Source: Kineosporia sp. NBRC 101731
GTDB lineage: Bacteria; Actinomycetota; Actinomycetes; Actinomycetales; Kineosporiaceae
DNA: 64,000 bases
NCBI RefSeq assembly: GCF_030269305.1
Contig: NZ_BSTC01000007.1
Span: forward strand, 186,001-250,000
Reading direction: 5' to 3'
Shown: positions 50,201 through 59,106 of the stretch, piece after piece
Numbering within the stretch: the stretch's first letter is position 1
Layout of the letters: each line of letters begins with the position of its first letter
Made by a program: the position numbers and the translations under genes
Notes under the pieces: generated by a model
Databases searched by the model: none
What the model was told of the DNA's origin: nothing
Seen by the model: the letters and a program-made list of their open reading frames with translations, nothing else

Positions 50201-51292
50201 TCACCGCGCCAGGACCATGTCCCGGCCCATGTCCCGGCCCACGTCCCGCCCCATGTCCCGGGCCAGTGGCCTGACATCCGAACGCGGGCCCGCCGGAGGG
50301 TGCATGCTCCAGCGCCCGAGGGTGACCCCGAGGTTCATGCCCCCGCCGAACCCGGCCAGCAGCAACAGGTCGCCCGGGGCGATCCGCCCGGCGCGGGCGG
50401 CCTCGTCGAGCGTGACCGGGATGGACGCGGAACCGGTGTTCCCGTAATGGCCCACGGTCAGGTGCAGGTTCGCCGCCCCCAGACCGAGCGTGCGCGACAG
50501 GTCGTTCAGCATGACGCCGTTGGCCTGGTGCGGCACCAGATGCTCGACGTCGGTGGCGGCGATCCCGCTGCTGGACAGGAGGTCGTGGATGGCGGCCGGC
50601 ACCTGACGGCCCACGAAGTCGCGCACACCCCGCCCGTCCATCTTGAAGTAGTGGTCACCGTCGCGCAGGGTGCTTTCCGTTGCCGGCCGGCGGCTGCCCC
50701 CGGCCGGGACACTGATCAGCGTGTGCTCGTCCCCGTGCCCGCGCAGATGCGTCCGGATCAGCCCGTGGGCGGGCGGGACCGGGCCGAGCACGACCGCCCC
50801 GGCCCCGTCGCCGAACAGGACGGCGGTCTTACGGTCGGAGTAGTCCAGGATCCGGGAGTAGATGTCGGCGCCGATCACCAGGGCGTGCCCGGTACCACCG
50901 CCGGTCCGCAGCAGCCCCTCGGCCATGGCCAGCGCGTAGACGAACCCGCTGCAGACGGCGTTGACGTCGACGGCGGCGGCGTTACGGGCCCCGACCAGGT
51001 GCTGAACGATGCTGGCGGTGGCCGGCTGGGGGTGATCGGGGGTGGAGGTGGCGACGATGATGTGATCCAGGTCGGAGGCGCAGATGCCGGCCGCCGTCAG
51101 GGCCCGGTCGGCGGCGGCAGCGGCCAGGTCCGAGGTCGCCTGACCGGGCGCGGCCCGGCGGCGCTCGCGGATGCCGGTCCGGCTCTCGATCCAGCCGGGA
51201 TCGACGCCGGCGGCCACCGCGATCTCGGCGTTACTCACGATCCGCTCGGGCAGGTAGGAACCGGTGCCGCGGATTCCGATGTTCGCAGACAT
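50201..51292 (-). CDS. Beta-ketoacyl-ACP synthase III-like enzyme
   Basis: A 363-residue thiolase-fold enzyme. The catalytic triad is complete: Cys114 in NAVCSGFVYA, His255 in VPHQANGV and Asn285 in GHYGNTGSAS. It starts IGIRGTGSYLPERIVSN, as FabH does. KAS III enzymes condense an acyl-CoA with malonyl-ACP or malonyl-CoA; secondary-metabolism members use unusual starters or form esters. No acyl carrier protein gene is in the operon. The C-terminus carries RDMGRDVGRDMGRDM, made by a 12-bp repeat. It starts 10 bases after the ATP-grasp gene. Confidence 0.92.
   Translation of the reverse strand: MSANIGIRGTGSYLPERIVSNAEIAVAAGVDPGWIESRTGIRERRRAAPGQATSDLAAAAADRALTAAGICASDLDHIIVATSTPDHPQPATASIVQHLVGARNAAAVDVNAVCSGFVYALAMAEGLLRTGGGTGHALVIGADIYSRILDYSDRKTAVLFGDGAGAVVLGPVPPAHGLIRTHLRGHGDEHTLISVPAGGSRRPATESTLRDGDHYFKMDGRGVRDFVGRQVPAAIHDLLSSSGIAATDVEHLVPHQANGVMLNDLSRTLGLGAANLHLTVGHYGNTGSASIPVTLDEAARAGRIAPGDLLLLAGFGGGMNLGVTLGRWSMHPPAGPRSDVRPLARDMGRDVGRDMGRDMVLAR
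50216..50263 (-). repeat. Four 12-bp repeats at the KAS III 3' end
   Basis: CATGTCCCGGCC appears twice perfectly and twice with changes (CACGTCCCGCCC, CATGTCCCGGGC). On the minus strand they encode the RDMG tail. Confidence 0.8.
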
Positions 51293-51302
51293 ACGTCGTC
51301 CT

Positions 51303-52556
51303 CTATTCGGTGTGCGCGTCGGCAGCGATGTCGAAGCGGATGGATTCGGTCAGTTTGATCGCCAGTTGCTTTGCCTGTGCTGTGGTTTCGGCCCCCACGA
51401 CGATCAGGCCGATCCGGTCGGCGGAACGGTGCAGGGCGGGCACGACATCGCCCGGGCCGGCGTTCAGCTCGCTGTAGAGCACCGCGGGGTGCTCACGTAC
51501 CTCGTCCCAGCCGTGAACGGCCTCGATCCGCCCGGGCGGGGGCGCCAGGTAACGCACCGCGGCACCCCGGGTCGGGGTCAGCGGGCCGGGCCGGTCCCGG
51601 CGTCCCAGCAGGTCGTCGAAGACCTGACCGAACAGCTCCAGGCCGGGGATCGCGTGGGCGAGCATGGTGTGGATGAAGTCGCCCCCGAACCGGGTGTGCA
51701 CCTCGCCGAGCACCACCCCGTCCCGGGTCAGCCACAGCTCGACGTGAAAGCCCCCGGCGCGCAGCCCGAGTTCCCGTAGGGCGGCCGTGACCGTGTGCTC
51801 GATCTCCTCCTGGCGGCCGGGCGGGAGATCGGCGGGCAGGGCGTGGGCGATCTCGACGAAGTACGGCGGGTCCACCTTCTCCTTCTCGGTCACGGCCAGG
51901 ATCACCGGGCGGCCGTCGAGGAAGATGCCCTCGACGCTGTACTCAGGGCCGTCGACGAACTCCTCGACCAGGAACGGGGCCGTGCCGGGCAGCAGGTCCA
52001 GCGCTGCGGGGAGCCCGGCGGTGTCGAACACCTGGCTCACGCCGATGCTGCCCATCGCGTCCCGCGGTTTGACGATCCACGGACCGGTGCCCGATCGCAG
52101 GAAGTCCTCGGCGTCGGCCTGGTCCGCGCACAGGCGCACGGCCGGCTGGGCGAATCCCGCGGCGGCCAGGGCGGCCCGGCCGATGTCCTTGGTCCGCACC
52201 CGGTGAACGGCCTCGACCGGGTTGCCGACGGCTCCGAGGGCCTGCGCGGTCTCGGCCACCGTCACCTGAGCCATCTCCTGGAGGGCGAACACCGCGTCGA
52301 TCCGGTGGCCGGAACCGACCTGGTTGCGCGCCCATTCGACAGTCTCCCCGGCGGGCAGGAAACTCACCGGGGCGGTGGCGCCGGCCGCCGCGACGACGGC
52401 GGGAGTGGCCAGCAGCGCCTCCTGCGCGTTGGTGACGTAGGTGTGGATTCCTCGCGCGCGGGCCTGCCCGAGCGCCTGCAGGGCCATGTCGGTGCTCATG
52501 GCCACGGCCCGGGCGCCGCCGACGAAGAGCAGGGTCGGGGGTGTCTCGTCACTCAT
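51303..52556 (-). CDS. ATP-grasp ligase (biotin-carboxylase-like, amino-acid ligase type)
   Basis: A 417-residue ATP-grasp enzyme. The N-domain opens TLLFVGGARAVAMSTDMALQAL. The ATP-binding part has GPWIVKPRDAMGSIGVSQVFD, FLVEEFVDGPEYSVEGIFL, GGFHVELWLTRDG, and the metal site VLGEVHTRFGGDFIHTM. This layout is typical of L-amino-acid ligases that join a carboxylate to an amine. With the oxoamine synthase upstream, it could attach an amino acid to the ketone product. GGAGAG precedes the ATG. The gap before it (52557-52643) is filled by a repeat array. Confidence 0.85.
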   Translation of the reverse strand: MSDETPPTLLFVGGARAVAMSTDMALQALGQARARGIHTYVTNAQEALLATPAVVAAAGATAPVSFLPAGETVEWARNQVGSGHRIDAVFALQEMAQVTVAETAQALGAVGNPVEAVHRVRTKDIGRAALAAAGFAQPAVRLCADQADAEDFLRSGTGPWIVKPRDAMGSIGVSQVFDTAGLPAALDLLPGTAPFLVEEFVDGPEYSVEGIFLDGRPVILAVTEKEKVDPPYFVEIAHALPADLPPGRQEEIEHTVTAALRELGLRAGGFHVELWLTRDGVVLGEVHTRFGGDFIHTMLAHAIPGLELFGQVFDDLLGRRDRPGPLTPTRGAAVRYLAPPPGRIEAVHGWDEVREHPAVLYSELNAGPGDVVPALHRSADRIGLIVVGAETTAQAKQLAIKLTESIRFDIAADAHTE

Positions 52557-52600
52557 CAGGTCTCTCCGGAAGGTGTGGGGGTGATGACCGGGACGCGGTC

Positions 52601-52648
52601 GGGAAGGTCAGGAAGGTCGGGAAGGTCAGGAAGGTCGGGAAGGTCAGG
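52601..52648. repeat. Repeat array of GGGAAGGTCAGGAAGGTC
   Basis: The 18-bp unit, itself two near-identical 9-mers, occurs about 2.7 times. The carboxylase stop codon (52644-52646) is inside it. Confidence 0.85.
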
Positions 52649-54626
52649 GAAGGACGGGGCCCGTGTCCGGGATTGGCTCCAGGTCGATCAGGACCTGGTC
52701 GGCCGCGACGACGTCACCGACGGTGCAGCGGATCCCGGCGATCACCCCGGAACGTGGCGCCGGCAGCGGAGTCTCCATCTTCATGGCCTCCACCACGGCG
52801 ACGACGTCGCCGGCGCTGATCGTGTCGCCGACGGCCACGGGCAGGGCGACGACGGCGCCCGGCATGCCCGATCGCACGACGTCGCCGGCGGTGTCCGCGG
52901 CGTGGACGGTGAAGGACGGGACGCCCAGGGCGACCCGGTACCCGTCCACGACGATCTCGTACCCGGAAGGGGTGCGCAGGCCGCTCCAGTCGCAGGTGTC
53001 GGCCGTCCCTTCGTGCAGGCCGTTGCGCCGGGTCACCGTGACGTCGATCCGGCGCCCGTCCACCTCGACGCAGACCCCGTCGGCGTCGACGCGGACGATG
53101 TTCGCCGGGGTGTGGGTGTCGTGGCCCTCCACGGTGACGACGCGGCCCAGGGGCGCGGCCGGGTCGAGGTCCTGGCGGTCGAGCGGCCCGACGGACCCGT
53201 TCCACGGTGACGTGGCGAGGTCGCCGCCGGAGGTGGCCTGGACGGCCGCCACGCAGGCGGCGGCCGTCGCGGTCCGGCTCCGGGTGAACTGGTCGATCGC
53301 GTCGACCAGATGGGTGTCGACCAGGCCCGCCACCACCCGGGGGTGATCCAGCAACTCGCCCACGAACCCCAGGTTGGTCGTCAGCCCGACGACCCGGGTG
53401 TCGCGGACCGCCTGCCGGAGCCGGCGCAGGGCGGAGGACCGGTCCGGGCCCCGGGCGATGAGTTTGGCGATCATCGGGTCGTAGAACGACGACACCACCC
53501 CGGTCCGGTCGAAGGCCGCCTCCACCCGGATCTTCCCGGGCCAGCGCACCACCCGGGCCGTGCCGGGGGCGGGCTGGAATCCGGCGTCGGGGTCCTCGGC
53601 ATACACCCGGCACTCGATGGCGTGACCGGTGACACCGATCCGGTCCTGGGTCAGCGGCAGCGGCTCGCCCGCGGCGACCCGCAGCTGCCACTCGACCAGG
53701 TCTACCCCGGTGATCTCCTCGGTGACCGGATGTTCCACCTGCAGGCGGGTGTTGGCCTCCAGGAAGTAGAAGTGGCCGTCCGGGTCGAGGATGAACTCGA
53801 AGGTGCCGGCATTGACGTATCCGATCGACGCCGCCCCCCGTACGGCCGCGGCCAGGAGGGTGTCGCGCACGCTCGCGGGCAGATCGGCGGCGGGCGCCTC
53901 CTCGACGATCTTCTGGTGACGTCGCTGCAGGGAACACTCACGCTCGTACAGGTGCACCACGTGGCCGAAGGTGTCACCGAACACCTGGACCTCGATGTGG
54001 CGGGGCCGGGAGACGTAGCGCTCGGCCAGGAGCCGTCCGTCACCGAAGCTGCTGCGGGCGAGCCGGACCGATTCGGCGACGGCCGCGGCCAGTTCCCCGG
54101 GCTCGGTGACCACCCGCATCCCCTTGCCCCCACCGCCGGCCACGGGCTTGAGGATCACCGGGTACCCGATCCGCCCGGCGTCGGCCGCCAGGACCTCCGG
54201 CGACTCGGTGGCCAGCGGTGATCCGGGAAGGATCGGGACCCCGGCCTGCCCCATCAGGGCACGGGCCGTGGCCTTGTCGCCCATCGCGCAGATCGTGTCC
54301 GGGCCGGGGCCGATGTAGACCAGGCCCGCGTCGGTCACGGCGGCCGCGAAATCAGGGTTCTCCGAGAGGAACCCGTAACCGGGATGAACGCTGTCGCAGC
54401 CGGTCGCGAGCGCCGCCTCCACCAGCCGCGGGATGCTCAGGTAGCTGTCGGTGGCCGGCCCGGGCCCGATCCGGACCACGTCGACGGCCCCGGTCAGGTG
54501 TGCGGCCGTGGCGTCGGCGTCGGAGTGCACCGCCACGTACTCCACGCCCAGCCGGCGGCAGGTACGGGCGACCCGCCGGGCGATCTCCCCACGGTTGGCG
54601 ATCAGAACGCGTTTCAGCATCGTCAT
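52644..54626 (-). CDS. Acyl-CoA carboxylase alpha subunit (biotin carboxylase and carrier)
   Basis: A 660-residue protein. The biotin carboxylase part (about 1-450) has KRVLIANRGEIARRVARTCR, HPGYGFLSENPDFA, VAGGGGKGMRVV, ERECSLQRRHQKIVEEAPA and EANTRLQVEHPVTE. The C-terminal carrier has VVEAMKMETPL with biotinyl-Lys616. The length fits the MccA/AccA3 type. The start overlaps the beta subunit stop (TGATG), so the subunits are made in equal amounts. It supplies the carboxyl group for malonyl- or similar CoA. Confidence 0.93.
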   Translation of the reverse strand: MTMLKRVLIANRGEIARRVARTCRRLGVEYVAVHSDADATAAHLTGAVDVVRIGPGPATDSYLSIPRLVEAALATGCDSVHPGYGFLSENPDFAAAVTDAGLVYIGPGPDTICAMGDKATARALMGQAGVPILPGSPLATESPEVLAADAGRIGYPVILKPVAGGGGKGMRVVTEPGELAAAVAESVRLARSSFGDGRLLAERYVSRPRHIEVQVFGDTFGHVVHLYERECSLQRRHQKIVEEAPAADLPASVRDTLLAAAVRGAASIGYVNAGTFEFILDPDGHFYFLEANTRLQVEHPVTEEITGVDLVEWQLRVAAGEPLPLTQDRIGVTGHAIECRVYAEDPDAGFQPAPGTARVVRWPGKIRVEAAFDRTGVVSSFYDPMIAKLIARGPDRSSALRRLRQAVRDTRVVGLTTNLGFVGELLDHPRVVAGLVDTHLVDAIDQFTRSRTATAAACVAAVQATSGGDLATSPWNGSVGPLDRQDLDPAAPLGRVVTVEGHDTHTPANIVRVDADGVCVEVDGRRIDVTVTRRNGLHEGTADTCDWSGLRTPSGYEIVVDGYRVALGVPSFTVHAADTAGDVVRSGMPGAVVALPVAVGDTISAGDVVAVVEAMKMETPLPAPRSGVIAGIRCTVGDVVAADQVLIDLEPIPDTGPVLP

Positions 54627-56230
54627 CACATCCTGAAGACACCGAAACGGGTCTCCTGCTTGGGTGCGCCGGCGGCCAGGGCCAGGCACACGGTGAGCCA
54701 GCTGCGGGTGTCGACCGGGTCGACGACGGCGTCGACCCAGAGGCGGGCGGCGAAGTACAGAGGCTGTGACTGCTTCTCGTAGGAGTCGAGAATCGGCCGC
54801 TTGATGGCCTCCTCCTCCTCGGCCGACAGGCTTCGTCCCTCCTTGGCCAGCTGATCGCCGCGGATCTGGGCCATCACCGAGGCCGTCTGCTCGGCCCCCA
54901 CCACGGTGGATTTAGCGCTCGGCCACATGGCCATCAGCGTCGGGCCCATCGAACGGCCGCACATGGCGAAGTTCCCGGCGCCGAAACTGCCGCCGATGAC
55001 GAGACTGAATTTCGGGACCCGGGCGCAGGAGACGGCGTTGACGAGTTTCGCACCGTGCTTGGTGATGCCGGCGGCCTCGTACTCGGCCCCCACCATGAAC
55101 CCGTTGATGTTGTGCAGGAACAGCAGGGGGATGTCCCGCTGGGCACAGATCTCGATGAAGTTGGCGGCTTTCTGGGCGCTCTCGGGGAAGAGGACACCGT
55201 CGTTGATCAGAATCCCGACCGGGTAGCCGCCGATGTCACCCGTGCCGCAGACCATGGTGGGGCCGAAGCGGCTGCGGTACTCGGAGAACTCGCTGCCGTC
55301 CAGCAGCCGGGCCAGTATCTCCCGGGCCGGGATCTGCTCACGCAGGCCGGCGCTGATGATGCCGGGCAGTTCCGCCGGGTCGTACAGAGGTGGACGGGGT
55401 GGACGCGGTGGGGCCGTCGTCGTCGGGGAACCGGTGCGGGCGGCGATCTCCCGCACCAGTTCCAGGGCGTGGTCGTCGTTCTCGGCGAGGTGATCGGCGA
55501 CGCCGGTGACCCGGGTGTGCAGGTCGGCGCCGCCGAGCGTCTGCGCGTCGACCACCTCTCCCGTCGCGGCCCGGACCAGGGCCGGGCCGCCGAGGAACAC
55601 CGTGCCGGTACCGCGCACGATCACCGTCTCGTCACACATGGCCGGCACGTAGGCGCCGCCGGCCGTGCACGAGCCCATCACGGCCGCGATCTGGGGCAGT
55701 CCCATCGCCGACATCTCGGCGATGTTGCGGAACATCCGGCCCAGGTGGTGCTCGTCCGGGAACAGGTCTTCCTGCAGCGGCAGGTAGACCCCGCCGGAGT
55801 CGACCAGGTAGATGCACGCCAGGCCGTTCTCCCGGGCAATGTCCTGGGCCCGCAGATGTTTACGGACCCCGAGGGGGAAGTAGGTGCCGCCCTTGACCGT
55901 GGCGTCGTTGGCGATCACCATGGTCGGCCGGCCGCAGACCACCCCGATCCCGGTGACCAGGGCCGCCGACGGCACGGCCTGGTCGTAGACGTCGTGCGCG
56001 ACCAGCTGACCGACCTCCAGGAACGGTGTGCCCGGGTCGAGGAGCCGGCTGATCCGCTGCCGGGCGGTCAGCTTGCCACGGCCGGTGTGCCGGGCCTGTG
56101 AGCGGTCGTCGCCCCCGGCCACGGCCGCCGCGCGGGCGCCGGCAATGACGCGGCGTTGCTGCTCGAAGGCGTCGGCGTTGCGCCGGAACCTCGCCGAGCC
56201 GGTGTCGATATGGGTGTCCAGCGTGGTCAT
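54626..56230 (-). CDS. Acyl-CoA carboxylase beta subunit (methylcrotonyl-CoA carboxylase-like)
   Basis: A 534-residue carboxyltransferase. ANDATVKGGTYFPLGVRKHL, ACIYLVDSGGVYLPLQED, IAAVMGSCTAGGAYVPAM and TVFLGGPALVRAATGEVVDAQTLGG match the MCC beta type more closely than the acetyl-CoA or propionyl-CoA type. The second oxyanion region is INGFMVGAEYEAAGITKHGAKLV. The substrate may be methylcrotonyl-CoA or another branched acyl-CoA. It lies 11 bases after the oxoamine synthase gene. A 9-bp repeat gives PPRPPRPP near residue 275. Confidence 0.92.
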   Translation of the reverse strand: MTTLDTHIDTGSARFRRNADAFEQQRRVIAGARAAAVAGGDDRSQARHTGRGKLTARQRISRLLDPGTPFLEVGQLVAHDVYDQAVPSAALVTGIGVVCGRPTMVIANDATVKGGTYFPLGVRKHLRAQDIARENGLACIYLVDSGGVYLPLQEDLFPDEHHLGRMFRNIAEMSAMGLPQIAAVMGSCTAGGAYVPAMCDETVIVRGTGTVFLGGPALVRAATGEVVDAQTLGGADLHTRVTGVADHLAENDDHALELVREIAARTGSPTTTAPPRPPRPPLYDPAELPGIISAGLREQIPAREILARLLDGSEFSEYRSRFGPTMVCGTGDIGGYPVGILINDGVLFPESAQKAANFIEICAQRDIPLLFLHNINGFMVGAEYEAAGITKHGAKLVNAVSCARVPKFSLVIGGSFGAGNFAMCGRSMGPTLMAMWPSAKSTVVGAEQTASVMAQIRGDQLAKEGRSLSAEEEEAIKRPILDSYEKQSQPLYFAARLWVDAVVDPVDTRSWLTVCLALAAGAPKQETRFGVFRM

Positions 56231-56241
56231 CGGTCGTCCCG

Positions 56242-57459
56242 TCAGGCCGGCTGTTCAGCGGGCACGTTGAGCTCTTTCAGCAGGTTGGCGAACTCTTCGA
56301 TCTGCGCGGCGCTCATGTTCGCCCGCAGCATCAGGCGCAGTCCGGCCCGGCCCCGCCCGATGATCGGGAAGAAGATCGGCGAGGCGTAGTAGCCACGGTC
56401 GAGCAGCGCGGCGGCCAGGTTGACGGTCGCGGTCTCCGAGCCGACCTGGACGAACCGGATGGGCAGGCCGTCGCCGCTCAGGTCGGTCTGGACCATGCTG
56501 TCGAAGAGGTCGACGTTGGCCTGGAGACGTCGCTGCAGCTGGGCCAGCTCGTCGGTGCGGTGCAACTGGGCCGAGGCGATGACCGCACCCAGGCCGGCCG
56601 TGTTGATGCGCTGCGACCACATCAGCGGACCGTTGCGGATCGCGGTGTCGTACCGGGCCTGGGATCCGGTCGGGCCGAGGAAGATCGCTCCGCCGGAGGC
56701 CCCGAAACCCTTGTTCAGCGAGGTGATGACCACGGTGCGGTCGTTGATCTGGCCCAGTTCCTCCAGGACGGCCCCGCGGCCGTTGGTACCGAGCGTCGAG
56801 ATCGAGTGGGCCTCGTCGAACACCAGGAACAGACCGTAGCGTTCCTGCAGGCGAAGGAGCTCGGGGATCGGCGCCCGGCCCCCGGTGCTGTAGACGCCGT
56901 CGGCGACGTAGGCGACCCGGGGGTGGGTGCGGCACAGCTCCTCGAGCGCCTCGACGTCGTTGTGCGCGATCGTCACCACCTCGGCCTCGTCGGCCACGGA
57001 GGCCTTCATGGCGTTCAGGCAGAAGTGTGCGTTCTTGTCGAACACCATCAGTGGGGCGATGTTCTCGGTGAAGAGACCGGATGCGATCAGCGGCAGGGTG
57101 ACCCAGGACGCGACGGCGCACGACGCGGTCGTCACCGCGGTCACGCCGAACAGGTCGGACAGCTCGTCCTCGGCGGCCCGCAGCGAGCCGAACCGGATCC
57201 GCATCCGCGAGGTCGAGGTGTTCAGGGAACCCTCGGCCAGCACCCCGTCGGCGGCGGCCTGGACGATCTGCGGGTGGGTGTCGAGGCCCAGGTAGGAGTA
57301 GGAGGACATGTTGACGAACTCGTGACCGTCACTCAGGCGACGGTGCCGGCCGTCGCCCAGTCCCGCGACGACCAGGTCGAACATGCCGGCCTGATCGGTG
57401 ACGTTCCAGAAGTCGTCGCTGATGCGGGCCGACTTCGCGATGTTCATGTACGTGTGCAC
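56242..57459 (-). CDS. Alpha-oxoamine synthase (PLP-dependent)
   Basis: A 405-residue fold-type-I PLP enzyme. It shows the family's FVNMSSYSYLGLDTHP opening (about 48-63), the stacking histidine His145 in FDKNAHFCLNAM, DEAHS (215-219) and the PLP lysine Lys250 in TSLNKGFGASGG. Members (KBL, AONS, ALAS, SPT, CqsA) decarboxylatively join an amino acid and an acyl-CoA to make an alpha-amino ketone. It has no biotin- or haem-pathway neighbours. It sits in an operon with KAS III, carboxylase and ATP-grasp genes, so a specialised metabolite is likely. Confidence 0.9.
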   Translation of the reverse strand: MHTYMNIAKSARISDDFWNVTDQAGMFDLVVAGLGDGRHRRLSDGHEFVNMSSYSYLGLDTHPQIVQAAADGVLAEGSLNTSTSRMRIRFGSLRAAEDELSDLFGVTAVTTASCAVASWVTLPLIASGLFTENIAPLMVFDKNAHFCLNAMKASVADEAEVVTIAHNDVEALEELCRTHPRVAYVADGVYSTGGRAPIPELLRLQERYGLFLVFDEAHSISTLGTNGRGAVLEELGQINDRTVVITSLNKGFGASGGAIFLGPTGSQARYDTAIRNGPLMWSQRINTAGLGAVIASAQLHRTDELAQLQRRLQANVDLFDSMVQTDLSGDGLPIRFVQVGSETATVNLAAALLDRGYYASPIFFPIIGRGRAGLRLMLRANMSAAQIEEFANLLKELNVPAEQPA

Positions 57460-57498
57460 GGAGTTTTCCCCTTGTGACGGTGATCAGGAAAGAAGTGA

Positions 57499-58419
57499 TC
57501 AGGAATAGGTGTAGAAGCCGCGACCGGTCTTGCGGCCGAGGATCCCCGACTCGACCATGCGCAGCAGCGTGGGAGGCGGGGCGTAGAGCGGTTCCTTGAA
57601 CTCGTCGAAGAGGGCCCGGGCGATCGCGACGACGACGTCCAGGCCGACGAGGTCCGCGAGCCGCAGCGGGCCGACGGGATGGTTGCAGCCCAGTTCCATG
57701 GCCCGGTCGACGAGTTCGGCGGTCACGAAACCGTTCTCCACCATCCGCACGGCGGCCAGGAGGTACGGGATCAGGAGGGCATTGACGACGAAGCCGCTGC
57801 GGTCGGAGACCTGGATGGCCTGCTTGCCGAGGGTCTGGCCGACGAAGGCCTCGACCCGGTCGGTCACGTCGTCGGTGGTGAACAGCGTCGGGATGATCTC
57901 GACCAGTGGCAGCGCCACCACCGGGTTGAAGAAGTGCACGCCGATGACCTGCTCCGGGCGGTTGGTCGCCGCGGCGAGCTGGGTCACGCTGATGGCCGAG
58001 GTGGTCGAGGCCAGGACGGCGTCGGGGCCGAGCACGGCGTCGAGCTCGGCGAAGAGCTTCAGCTTGAGGGCCTTGTCCTCGGGTATCGCCTCGATGACGA
58101 GCTGGCGGTCGGCCAGGAGTGACAGGTCCCCGGTCACGTGGATCCGGTCCAGAGCCGCGTCCCGCTGGGCGGCGGTGATCGTTCCCTTGGCCACCCGGCG
58201 CTCCAGGGTGGCACCCAGCCGCTGCGGGGCGGACCGCACCGAGGACTCCCGGGAGACCGCGAGGGTCACCGAGACTCCCTGCAGGGCAAGGAGTTCGCAG
58301 ATGCCGCTACCCATGGTCCCGGATCCGACCACGCCGACGCGCTCGAAACCGACCCCTGCGGCAGTCCTGGGTGAACCCAGAACCGGCCGCCTTTCCAGCG
58401 TTCCTGTCCGTGAATGCAT
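57499..58419 (-). CDS. 3-hydroxyacyl-CoA dehydrogenase (3-hydroxybutyryl-CoA type)
   Basis: A 306-residue enzyme. The NAD motif is VGVVGSGTMGSGICE (about 28-42). The catalytic part has STTSAISVTQLAAATNRPEQVIGVHFFNPV and VNALLIPYLLAAVRMVENG. The C-terminal GCNHPVGPLRLADLVGLDVV fits too. It interconverts 3-hydroxyacyl- and 3-ketoacyl-CoA. The ATG follows GGGGAG. It is the first gene of the operon, 39 bases before the oxoamine synthase. It may reduce the KAS III product. Confidence 0.92.
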   Translation of the reverse strand: MHSRTGTLERRPVLGSPRTAAGVGFERVGVVGSGTMGSGICELLALQGVSVTLAVSRESSVRSAPQRLGATLERRVAKGTITAAQRDAALDRIHVTGDLSLLADRQLVIEAIPEDKALKLKLFAELDAVLGPDAVLASTTSAISVTQLAAATNRPEQVIGVHFFNPVVALPLVEIIPTLFTTDDVTDRVEAFVGQTLGKQAIQVSDRSGFVVNALLIPYLLAAVRMVENGFVTAELVDRAMELGCNHPVGPLRLADLVGLDVVVAIARALFDEFKEPLYAPPPTLLRMVESGILGRKTGRGFYTYS

Positions 58420-58583
58420 CTGATCTCCCCATATCGGCGTTGCCGGCCGGAGAAAGATTCGCACGGGCAGAAGCGGTCCCGAGTAATCGAGACGCTGATT
58501 TGCGGGCGGGGGGAGTAAGACTCGCGCCCAGGGGTAGGTGAACGTTCTCGACGGTGGACGAAATGCGTTGCGGTAAAAGAGGT

Positions 58584-59033
58584 TCAGAGACTGCTGGAAG
58601 CGGTGGTCGGTTGACCCACGTTCCCGGCCAGCACGTCGGCGACGGTGAACCGGCCCAGATGGGAGGCCAGGGCATCGGCCACGCCGTGGTCGAGCTGGGC
58701 GAGGGCCTTCTGCACGCCGCGCCCGACGGCACACGTCGGATCGGGGCCGTGCAGACCCAGAACCGGGTCGTCGCCCTGCAGGAGGCTCCAGACGCGGCTC
58801 AGGGGAATGGATTCCGGTGGCACCACGAGTTCCCAGCCGCCGTTCACCCCGGGTTGCGAGCGAACGAACCCGGCTGCTCGCAGCGGGCCCAGGACGCGCC
58901 GGACGTAGACGGCGTTGACCCGGGTGGAGCCGGAGAGCTCCGCGGAGTTGACGGGCGCGCCGTCGGTACGCCCGGCCAGATAGGTCAGCACGTGGACCGC
59001 GACGGCGAACTGGGTGTTGGTGGATCGGGCCAT
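58584..59033 (-). CDS. Rrf2-family transcriptional regulator (YwnA-like)
   Basis: A 149-residue protein with a winged helix (about 1-80): TQFAVAVHVLTYLAGRTDG, NSAELSGSTRVNAVYVRRVLGPLRAAGFV and PGVNGGWELVVPP. It has only one conserved-area cysteine (PTCAVGRG, about 100) and no three-cysteine cluster, so an iron-sulfur centre is unlikely. YwnA/HypR-like members respond to thiol stress and often regulate an adjacent NAD(P)-binding gene. That fits the decayed gene on the other side of a clear operator. Confidence 0.88.
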   Translation of the reverse strand: MARSTNTQFAVAVHVLTYLAGRTDGAPVNSAELSGSTRVNAVYVRRVLGPLRAAGFVRSQPGVNGGWELVVPPESIPLSRVWSLLQGDDPVLGLHGPDPTCAVGRGVQKALAQLDHGVADALASHLGRFTVADVLAGNVGQPTTASSSL

Positions 59034-59054
59034 GGCCCCATCTTGCCATTTCGC

Positions 59055-59092
59055 AATCATCATGGCTACGGTTAATTGCAATCATGATGATT
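59055..59092. promoter_or_regulatory. Operator candidate for the Rrf2 regulator
   Basis: AATCATCATG (59055-59064) and CATGATGATT (59083-59092) are a perfect 10-bp inverted repeat separated by 18 bases. CAATCAT also occurs as a direct repeat (59054 and 59079). The site fills the 73-bp gap between the divergent Rrf2 gene and the decayed oxidoreductase and is unusually AT-rich. Confidence 0.7.
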
Positions 59093-59106
59093 ACAGATTG
59101 GATGTC

